From contig NC_087066.1 in NCBI RefSeq assembly GCF_963678635.1, positions 53,338,312 through 53,402,311 of the forward strand: a stretch of DNA of 64,000 nucleotides, written 5' to 3'. Within the stretch, counting starts at the first letter, position 1; every line of letters begins with the position of its first letter. Source of the DNA: Symsagittifera roscoffensis (Eukaryota; Xenacoelomorpha; Acoela; Convolutidae). Positions 10,846-20,000 of this stretch are shown piece after piece. The position numbers and the translations under genes were made by a program. The notes beneath the pieces were generated by a model, which ran no database searches, was not told where the DNA came from, and worked only from the letters and a program-made list of their open reading frames with translations.

Positions 10846-11510
10846 TCAGGCGATACTCAAGTAGTACTTATTGTGTAGGTGTACCATCATCTCCGTTTCT
10901 GCAAAGACCACGTGTTGGTTGGCGTATAATTCCCTAGGGTTCAACTTGCCCCTGTTTGGGTCATAGACCGGCATCGAGACCTCCATTATCTCTCTTTTGA
11001 CCATGAAGTCCCTCAGCCTCGTTAGTGCCCACATCACCTGTTCGGGGGTCTTTCGTGTTCCTTTCATTGACCCTTGTTACCAGAAAGCACAGGTATTTGT
11101 TCGGAACTTGCGAAACTGAGGGTGGAAGCGCAGCCATTCCTCCGAACCCCGGCCTCTGCCTAAATAGAAACTCCACGTTCTGATAATCTCTCATGAAGTC
11201 GGCCTCTAGTCTCGTTTTGAAGCTCATGTTTGCCGTTATGCAGATGAAGTCGCTGTCCGTGATCAGGATGTTCTCTGAATATTCATTGGGTAATTCAAAT
11301 TTTGTCTTGAAATTTCGCCCTATGGTAGGCTCAGCTTCCTCCTGACCCAATTACAACCCGCTGGTCTCTCGCACTTCCCTGAGCTTCTTCATCATCAAAT
11401 TTTCGGTGTGGGTAAGTCCTACCGCCACCCCCCGGACAAAAATATTTATCGACGTCCCCGTCGATGATGCTGGGTCAAATCTATTTGGCGGTATCTCGGG
11501 CGGCCTGTCA
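10846..11510 (-). pseudogene. TARG1-like macro domain at the C-terminus of the Ty3-like Pol
   Basis: Downstream of the integrase, the - strand frame around 11350-10961 reads NILITDSDFICITANMSF, then FRQRPGFGGMAALP and KYLCFLVTRVNER. After one frameshift, frame 11067-10846 continues PEQVMWALTRLRDFMVKREI, MEVSMPVYDPNRGKLNP and HVVFAETEMMVHLHNKYYL. Strand/helix order and spacing match the macro domain of the TARG1/OARD1 type (beta-strand DSLAH..I, F.GG, YLvT, the helix SLE.MRDH., L.MP, then the last strand and helix). The glycine-rich ADP-ribose loops appear replaced (KTRLE at the first, YDPNRGKL at the second), so binding may be lost. Upstream in-frame text TSINIFVRGVAVGLTHTENL suggests it is continuous with Pol. 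Confidence 0.6.
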
Positions 11511-13080
11511 ATTGCTGTCCAACCGAACGAAGAGTGGGTCCTTCGTTTTCACATGTTTTTCCGCTGACACGTCGACCTGCTGGATACTTTGCGCTTCCTC
11601 TCCGTTGTCCTTGAGGTCGCGCATCCATTCCAGTATCCTCAAGTTTGTGTTTTCCCTCCTTTCTATCTCGCTCTGCTCCAGATCTCTTTCTCGTTCTGGC
11701 ATCAAGTAATCCTCCTGTAAGTAGTGCTCGCTGTCGTTGATGACCTGCCATTCATCATCGGCCATCAGCTGGCCCACACTCACTAACTTTTCGCCTATCT
11801 CATCAGGTTGTATTTTGTCAATCAAGAAGTCATCCCCGTACCTGTTGTATCTCATGCCTGTCCGCTTGCGATTTCCAGTCCTTGTTTCTGTTGTCCTCGG
11901 CAAGTCTGGTTCCGTCCATTTCGGCACCTCATTCTGCTATGGATCATTCCAATCTTCTTCCGCAAAGGATACCGCATCTGAGTCTGCATCTTTTTCTCAT
12001 TATCATCCATGCTCACGTCCTCATTGCCATCATTCTTCTCTCTGGTGCGTTTCTCGTTCACTTCGCATGCTGGTTCTACCAATAGGTACTCAAGTCCTTC
12101 CATGTTCTGCGGTAAACACCAGTCCTCCGGAGATGGGACATGAGGTTTCAGATTTTCAAAGTGCGCTGCACGCCCTGTACTCAAGCGGTAGAACCGTCCC
12201 TGCTGATGTACCTCCGTTATCATGAATGGTCCTCGCCATTTCTTTAGTAGCTTCTTCGTCCCCTTCAGAGGTATGATATGAAAGAATGTTAGGGGCATCG
12301 CTCTTTCCCTGCCTGTCAACATCATGAAGGGAGTGATTCCTGTTGTCGAGTGTTGCGTACTGTTATACGCCCCTACCACTTGCGGCAGGTATTTGTCCCA
12401 GTCTGTCAAATATCTCGAGCAATACACCCTGAGCATGTTTACCAGCGTTCTGTTTTGTCTCTCAACTAGTCCGTTAGTCTGGGAATGGTAAGCAGTTGAG
12501 TGTGCTTGAGCAATGTGCGATCTCCTCATCAACTCTTTTGTTAAGTCCCCAGCGAAGGCTTTCCCGTTGTCCGACTGGAATGTCATCGGACAACCATATC
12601 GTGATATCCAATGTGTTATCAAATGGTCACAAGTCTCCTCCTTTGAGGCTGTTTGACATGGCACCGCTTCTGCTAACTTCGTAAAGTGATCTATTAAAAC
12701 CAGTATTTGATTATATCCCGAGTCTGTCATGCAGATCTTCTGATGGTCTATCTGCACGACTTCGTTAAACTCCGAGCTCTCCACGGACTTGAGTGGGAAC
12801 TTCATTTTTCTTGGATCTTTCAATTGTAAACGCGCCAGGCATGGGTTCACCCATCTCTCTCAATCCTTTCTTAATCCTGGCCAGTCAAACCTGTGTAGTA
12901 TTCTTTGTTGTATTTCGTCTATCCCCTGATGTCCCATCTGGTCGTGCGATCTGAATAACACTTCTGTCTGGTACAGCTGTGGTAGTAAGATAAGGTTGTG
13001 CGTGTGTAGTATCTTCTCCTGTTGATGAGGTTGTGCTTGTGTAGTACGATCGTATTTTGTCTGTAGGCTTTTCAGCTTTT
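11508..13080 (-). pseudogene. Ty3/Gypsy-type integrase with zinc-binding motif, DD35E core and GPF module
   Basis: On the - strand the integrase reads LFRSHDQMGHQGIDEIQQR (H-x4-H of the zinc finger, with the second Cys of CxxC replaced in NPCLAR). One in-frame TGA follows near 12858. The catalytic core continues: first Asp in VVQIDHQKIC, second in FQSDNGKAFAGD, Glu in QTNGLVERQNRTL, with 35 residues between the second Asp and the Glu. After it comes KKWRGPFMITEV, the GPY/F module, and HFENLKPHVPSPEDW. A frameshift near 11930 leads to an acidic tail (11927-11508). Upstream of about 13080 the composition turns AT-rich, so reverse transcriptase and RNase H have been lost by truncation. Confidence 0.88.
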
Positions 13081-13904
13081 TTTTAGTTTCTGAATTTTGT
13101 ACATACAAAAAAGAACACTTTAATTGCAAAATGATAATTATTAATATTAAGCAAGTATACGTCACACAATTTTTCTGGATTATGTATTTATTTACAAAAT
13201 AATAAAATAATGGTTAGAATTTTAACATCAAACAAATTTAAATTCTTTTCATGTTGCTTTTCCATAAGTTGCCATAGAAGAATCTTCACAAAAAAAAAAG
13301 AAAATATTCCTTAAATTAAATTTTCGTAGTCTTGTAATTAAACTGCTGCTGCTTATGTTTGAAGGTGCATTTTGAATTTGGTTTCAAAAAAGAACTGATT
13401 TTCTGAGAAAACAATTTTCGATAAAATGACTGCTGAATCTTGCTCGAAAGAGTAGTTTTTTAGTTCTTTTGTTTTCGTCAGTTGTGATGTTCACGTACTC
13501 GATTTCGATTTTTATGCATGCCGGTAGTAAGTTATGTTTGAATCTCCATAGATGGCAAACTATTTTCCAATCGAGAACAAGGAAACCGGACGTACCTTGT
13601 ATTCCAGCTTGAGATCGGATGAAGAGATAATTTTTTTCTGTTACAGCAGGTCGTTATTGCTAAACTTAGTTGTTTTTCAAGCGATATTAAAAGATAGGAT
13701 GTCAAACTGCTTAATAGTATTGCTGGGTAGTGCAGATGGCTGATGACTAAAGCGTTCAATAATAGTAATCGGTTTTTGTCAGTGGTTTTTTATCGATTGT
13801 AAAGTTTTGATCCCGCAAGCCATTTTTCTTAATATATTTTAAACTTCTCCCTGAAAGGTTAGAAATTGATCTAGAATTACCCCCAAATAATGAACTTTTT
13901 CAAT
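13081..13904. other. AT-rich intergenic DNA, nothing recognised
   Basis: AT-rich sequence with homopolymer runs beyond the truncated 5' end of the retroelement. Short frames on both strands (13532-13759) have no domain. No repeat partner was found in this window. Confidence 0.5.
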
Positions 13905-14765
13905 TTTTTTTTATCATACCCTCCGACGAGAATAAAACGGACGTTAATGACGTTAAAGACGAATTCGTGAAGGGTCAGTATGTTCTGGAATTTTTAAGTT
14001 TTAAAATTTCGATTGTCGACAGATTATTTCCCGGAAACGTGGAAAACGGCCATTTTGCCTGAAAAAGAGAAGAAAAACACAACAAACGAGAACGTCGAAC
14101 AAACAAATTGAGAAAAGCAAGAGAAAAAACGGAGTCTCTTATCGTGACGATCACGCACGGTAAGACACGTAACTGAAGCAGATAGGAAGAAAAGAGGCTT
14201 CAGTGGGACAGCCGGAGCGGATCCGTACCCTTCCGTGCCATGGGATTGAGGAGAGAAGAGTGTTATCTCAGGGGGAGAACAGAATTGGAAGCCCGTTGCC
14301 CAGAGACTCAGTAGACTGTAACATATACTTTGTAGCTGTTGAGATGCCCTGAATAGCTGTAATTACTCCAATCCTGTATTGTATTTCAGAGCATGAAAGA
14401 GCTAGAAAGAGAAAAAAGGCCAATCCAGCCCCAATGGATTTAGCTCATAAATATCGCCAAAAACATTGTAAATAATGGTTTCCGAGCCGTGTTTTTATTA
14501 GTTATTACGTAGTCTGGGGATGCGAGACCCAGCTATGTGGTTATTTTTGCATGTAAACGAAAGCTGATCAAAAACAGTTTGACTGATGGCCTAAAAATGG
14601 TAACTTCTTAGCCCTAAACTGACCAATAAAGTATCTGGCTAGGTCTAGACGGTGAAAAACGAGTAGAACTAATGTAACTGACGCCTGCCAGTCTTCAAGA
14701 GGTGCTTTTTCGACGCTCCGTCTTTTTGTAGTAATTGGGCGAATGTTACACATCAAACATTATTC
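13905..14765. repeat. Solo diverged copy of the repeat present in the 6-kb tandem units
   Basis: This region aligns by eye with 54430-55300. Shared phrases in the same order are GACGTTAATGACGTTA / GACGTTATTGGGACG, TATGTTCTGGAATTTT / GATGTTCTGGTATTTT, AACGGCCATTTTG, GAAAAACACAACAA, AGTCTGGGGATGCGAGACCC / GGTCTGGGAATACTGAGACC, and GGGCGAATGTTACA. It is a diverged stand-alone copy of the structured non-coding module described near 54.7 kb, next to a dead LINE. Confidence 0.7.
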
Positions 14766-15440
14766 TGAGCTTTGAATTGTGGTTTCTGCCTTGATGTTTT
14801 TGGCTAAATTTCATCAACTTAGCTTTATTTGTGTTGAGTCTTAGAGAATGTTTCGTGAAATACAGAGACAAATTCTGACAGAATTTTTGCAGTTGCAGGA
14901 GAGCATTTTTGATGTCATTCTCATCACAAATTAGTATTGTATCATCTGCGTTTTGTAACACTTTGCACGATTCAGTTAAATTGTTGTTCAGGTCATTTAT
15001 TTATAGGAGATTCATTTGGATTCAGTATTATTTACTACAATTTTCTGTTGTCTCTTGTTTATGAAGCTATGATTTTTTTCAATTGCTGATTCAGAGAATC
15101 CCAAATCATTTAATTTGTTCTTTCCTTGTTCGTGGTTGATAAAATCTAGAAAGCTTTGGAAAGATCTAATAAAGATACGGCAACATATTTGTTTGCATCC
15201 ATTGATATGCGGAAGAACTGAGTGCAAAAAGGCGCATCCGTCGTTGAATATGAAGTTCTAAAATCAAATTGGGTGTTGCTGAGCAGATTATTAGATAATA
15301 AGTATATATTGATTTGTTCGTATAGAAGTTTCTCAAAAACTTTAGAAAGTGCATCTGTTATGGAGATTGGTCTATTGTTCTCTGGGATTTCTGGGTCATC
15401 TTTTTTGTATATTGGGGTAACAATCGCTCTTTTGAGTCTA
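14746..15440 (-). pseudogene. Decayed LINE reverse transcriptase fragment
   Basis: The - strand from about 15430 encodes PIYKKDDPEIPENNRPISIT (RT motif 1), then VFEKLLYEQINIYL (the FEKLL of APE-type LINEs), SLLDLSKAFDSINHE (motif A), KLNDLGFSESAIEKNHSFIN plus QQKIVVNNTES, and in another frame QNADDTILICDENDIKNALL (motif C, ADDT) with LNTNKAKLMKFS. The order is that of Jockey/CR1/L2-like reverse transcriptases. Several frameshifts and the loss of motif B between about 15010 and 14960 show it is dead. Neither the endonuclease nor the 3' end is visible. Confidence 0.85.
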
Positions 15441-17069
15441 GTTGGATATAAAATGTACTTAATAAATTCAGTGGTAGAAACGGCAGATCAATGTAATAAT
15501 AAATTCATTTATAAGAAATGTAAGGTGTGGATATATTTCATTGCACCCATCTTTCAGAGCTCAGGCTGGAAGATAAGAAGGTCCGGATGGTTTATTTGCG
15601 TTCAAATTCGGTGTGGTTTGTTTGCGTTTAAATCGAAACCATGCTCTCTTCTGAAGATACTTAGCAAGGGATACATCTTATTTTTCATTGTTTTTTCTTT
15701 TGTTTCAGTTGAGTTTCAGCATATTGGCTACCGGCTTTTGTTTCGTCGGCTTATTTATTAAATTTATTGTTTCATACATTTTTATCTATGAAATCGTTTT
15801 GACCCTGGAGCCAAATTTTTAAAAGCTCAAATTCAACTCCATTAATCCTCAAAACGCAAAACATTCCAACTTGATTTTTCAAGCTCTCTGAGTGCAATTT
15901 GATAATTTTTTACAGAAAGGAATTGAGTTTTCTGCTTATTGCACTCTGCTGCATCACTCTTCTGGGTTTCAATTTTTAGGCATGTTCTGCGTGTTTTAGG
16001 ATTTAACGCATGAGATCTTTTAGAATTTTCCTTTTTATTATGGTTTAAATTTTCCCATTTTAATTTTTTTTGTGTTTTTTTTTCATTAATAGGTTCGATC
16101 TAATTTATATTGGATTTGTGGCATCATATTGCGAGGTTTGATGAGTGAAACTTTTTCTGTGCGCCTGTCTGTGTTTTGAGGGAAAGGGAAACGTTAAATT
16201 TTTCTTAGTTGCAGTTTTGTGAATTATTTAGGCTTGGGTTGCTGCGCAGAAGTTTTCGGCTTTGATAGTGCTGTATACTAAAAAGTTGGCGTCTGCTCAA
16301 AGATTGTCCGCTTAATTGCAGTATCACAATTTTTTTGCCGCAAGCAACTTTCATTGTAGGTGCAAGTGCAATTGCTCTGCATTCTAGTTCCAAGGGGGAC
16401 TTGAAAGATTTTTGTAAATTAAAAATCATTTTTTTCTGTTCAATTGGTTTCAGCTCAAAGGTTTTTGGCTTAGTTGCCACATCACAATTTGTTCTTGTGT
16501 TGTAAACAACATTTATTGTAGTTGCAAGTACAAGTGTTTTCCATTGTTATTTATGGTGGGACTTTAAACTTTTTTTTATAAAATCATATGGTGTTCGGCT
16601 CAACTTGTGTCTGCTCAAAGATTGTCGGCTTTGTTTTTCTTTCGTTTTTTTCCCGTTGTTGCTGATTTAGATTTCAATTGTCTGGCCTGTTTACTGGAAT
16701 GAACTTCTATCGAGACATATGAAAGTTTATATGACCTAGTTATTTTCAAAATTTTTCATCTCGGTTTTTTATGTTTTTTTTTTAATGTTTGTGTTGTATC
16801 GCAAGTGATACGAAGCTCCGCTTCGCCTCTGTGTTTAAACCTGTACTTTTTGCATCGCACTCTTCGCCACTGTGTGAAGAGTTTCTAACTCCTAAATGTT
16901 CTCATTAACTTGTTTTAACTGAATGAGTTTCATTCGGGTTCTCATTTTTAGTGCGAAATACTTGACACAGAAAATCTATTTCCTCTGCGCGACTGTGTTC
17001 GTGATCAATCAATTTTTTCAGATTGTGTTTGGCTGTCAGCTGTTATGTTTTAATGGTTGAATTTTGAAA
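15441..17069. other. AT-rich upstream region of PSMD5 with a short dispersed repeat
   Basis: No gene is seen. Between about 16200 and 16640 a ~170-bp segment is repeated in diverged form (TTTTGCCGCAAGCAACTT then TTCTTGTGTTGTAAACAAC, each followed by TGTAGKTGCAAGTRCAA and later GTCTGCTCAAAGATTGTC). The same phrases occur at 42830-42990 in the receptor intron, so this is a dispersed repeat. The PSMD5 promoter must lie just upstream of 17070, but I see no obvious TATA box or initiator that I would defend. Confidence 0.5.
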
Positions 17070-20000
17070 ATGATCGGGGCCCCAATAGTTTCTTTGCTGA
17101 ATGATTTACCAGGATTGGACAATGTAAGCAACGAGCAGCGGGAAGATGGCGTTGATAAGCTGACTTCTATAAAAAGTGCACTGCATGTTATGAAAAATAA
17201 TGAAATAAAGAGGCAGCTTGACAAGTGTCCGGAAAAGTTGAACATTATTCTGAATTATCTGCTTTCACCTGCAGCTACAAGGTGAGTTTTTGTAAGTAAA
17301 TTAGTCGCTTTGATTTTTAGGCTCAGAAAATTAAAAGGATACATAAAAATGATAGGCACTTAATTTATCGATATAGAAAAAGTTAACAGAAAAATAAACA
17401 AGAAATTTGTGAAAACACATAAACAAATACCTACACCAGAAATTGAAAACAGCATATAATTACCGAATACACAACAAACACCGAATACAAAACAAACAAC
17501 AAATGTGGGATGAACCATTGAGGATTGAAAAGAGAGGGGGAATGCACTAACAGCAAAGGAACAAAGGAGCACCAGAATTGGTTAGGCAAAAACGTAATAA
17601 ACTGCACAAGACTAGATGGCCCGACTGACAATCATAGTGGCGTTTCCTCTCATGAGGCACACTGAGAGGCTCTGGAGAAGGCGAACTGGGGCAACACGAG
17701 CGTCACGTGAACCAGAACGTCTGGCATCAGCGAGGATAGCAACTGACTTGAGGGTTTTGATAGCTAAAGCGGACCAACCCCCGAGCGTTTCGACTGCTAA
17801 CGGGAAAAAACTGATTCCTTGTTCCTCACAGTTTTTCTCGTGTTTCGAAAATTTGCGGTCCTCAGCAACTTCCAGGGACGCCCCGGGGGTCTCCGCCGCA
17901 CGAGAGAGAAGGGATAACTGCAGCGGGGATGTCACGGTGACGTCGAAAGCAGCTGGGCGACCAGCGCTCCAAGTAGGGACAAAAATATCGCCGGGTTTGG
18001 ACCGTTCTCCAGGGATGAGGTTCCGTTGCTCCTTGATGGGGGCTAAAGAGGCAGCCGTGGTAGCATTGAAAATAATGTCCCGTAGTCTGTCGTGACGGGA
18101 GATCCGGCCACCACTCCCCCCACAAGCGACAGCGTGGTCCCCGAGGACGTCCAGAATGCCAGACGGACACGCGGGGCACCTACGAGCAGACGCGAACACA
18201 GGAAGACCAAGGCGGTATCTGACAGCAGCTTGGAACTCAGCAGGTAGCAGGTGCAGGCCAAGACCTTTAATGGGGACTGCGGTAAGCCAAGCGCCGGCGT
18301 AAGGCAGAGAGAGCGACTGAAGACGAGCTTGCTCGCGGGAATCGGGAAGAGACGAGAAGAAAGCGTTGTAGGTGGCCTTATCGAGTTTCTCTTGGAAAGC
18401 TTCTTGAGTAAAACCGGGAGTGTTAACGCTTCCAGAGTGTTCACGGAAGTCGTTAGAGGCACGCAGGAACTCCGGCGTATCAGTGATGTCGCATTCGGTA
18501 AGAAACGAGACCAAATGAGCTGACTGACACGAAGACCCTAGGAAGGCAGGGATGTGTTGGTCGCGAGCTTGCCGGACGCCAAGTCCGCCATCTTTGATAG
18601 GCAGGGAAGACTGGGACCAGGCAAGATCAGGAACAGGTGAGCCAACTATGACAGAAAGAGCATCGCGGAGGAGTTCATCAAAAACTTGCAGGGAAGCTGC
18701 GACAGGCTGAGAGGGCGGATGAGTGCGAAGAGAGCACGTCAGCTTGGGAGCAGCAAGGCAAGTGCGAGTGATGCCAAGTGAGAGCTGGGGGTCATCAAGA
18801 AGAGGTAACTTTTCAAGACATTTGGTGGCTTTCGAGATGCGTTTGTCCAGGACTTTAACTGAGAACTCAGTATCACCAATGGGGGCGCCAAGAAGCTCGA
18901 AGCCATTAGACGCTGCTCTCGGGATAGAAACGGGGATGGACGAGAACTCCATAGGGGCCCACAACTCACACTTACTGTGCTTGACTTTGAGGCCGAGATG
19001 CGAGCCGTTGGAAGTGATGAATTCGAGAGCCTTGAGCAAGGAGTCTTCGTCGCCGGCACAAATACCATCATCAAGGTACCAGCAGTTGAGGGTGAGACCG
19101 GGGACTTTAAGATAGAAACGGGGATGGACGAGAACTCCACAGGGGCCCACAACTCACACTTACTGTGCTTGACTTTGAGGCCGAGATGCGAGCCGTTGGA
19201 AGTGATGAATTCGAGAGCCTTGAGCAAGGAGTCTTCGTCGCCGGCACAAATACCATCATCAAGGTACCAGCAGTTGAGGGTGACACCGGGGACTTCCGAC
19301 TTGAGAGATTCGACAAGAGAGTGCAGGGTGACCGCAAAAATGAGAGGCCCTAGCGGATCCCCCTGTTGAACTCCTTTCTCGCTGTTGAGAATGACATCCT
19401 CGAACAGCAGACGACTGTGGTGACCGTAGGTAAACTCAACAAAGGCCGAGAGACCGGGAAGACGGTTGCGAACTTGAAGGAGGATCTCGGTGCGGTCTAG
19501 CGTGTTGAAAGCGTTCTCAAAATCCACTGTTAAGACGCCTTGGTGACCATGTTCCGAGCACTTTTTGACTGTCATTTTAGTAGCGTGGACGATGGCTTCC
19601 GAGCCACCGCTGGTAGCGACTCCAAGCTGGTGAGGACACAGGAAATCACGAGCTTCAGCGTTGGTGGCTTTAGCAAGGCATTTAGCAGTGAGCCTTCGGA
19701 GCACTTCGCCGACCGCAATAGGCCGGACACCACCCTTGTGTTTAGCGGTGGCAAAGAGATTCGCACTGCACAGCCACGGAGAGAGACTAGAAGGGGCTTG
19801 CCCGGCAGCGAGGATGTTAACAACTCTGTTGAGAGACTCTAACGTTCTGGCAGCAGTCTGAGGAGTGGGGCACTCAACGGCGTGAACAAAGTGCTCAGGA
19901 AACCAGCGCGAAGGACCGGCAGCAGTGCCGCTCGGGAAACTTTTGAGAGACTTATGAACGAACTCAGATTCGAATTGGTAGGCATGAGCGGATTCATCCC

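Larger units (their letters stand above)
5990..13080 (-). mobile_element. GC-rich, rearranged Ty3/Gypsy-like retroelement block
   Basis: This block is markedly richer in G and C than its AT-rich surroundings. Read on the - strand it carries, in order: an integrase (13.08-11.85 kb), an acidic linker (11.93-11.51), a macro-like domain (11.35-10.85), a non-coding junction (10.85-10.32), a Gag-like N-terminus and coiled coil (10.32-9.31), an SGNH hydrolase (9.26-8.7), a linker, a second probable SGNH domain (8.16-7.08), and an uncharacterised conserved domain (7.15-6.17). No protease, reverse transcriptase or RNase H is visible. The left part has local duplications and inversions, and stops and frameshifts occur throughout. 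The order fits two tandem copies joined at a shared LTR-like junction near 10.3-10.85 kb, the upstream one truncated at about 13.08 kb. Confidence 0.7.

Noticed and set aside
5990-13080. Envelope or other viral gene downstream of the integrase
   Set aside because: The frame after the integrase has no signal peptide, transmembrane segment or fusion-type motif; the pattern fits a macro domain instead.
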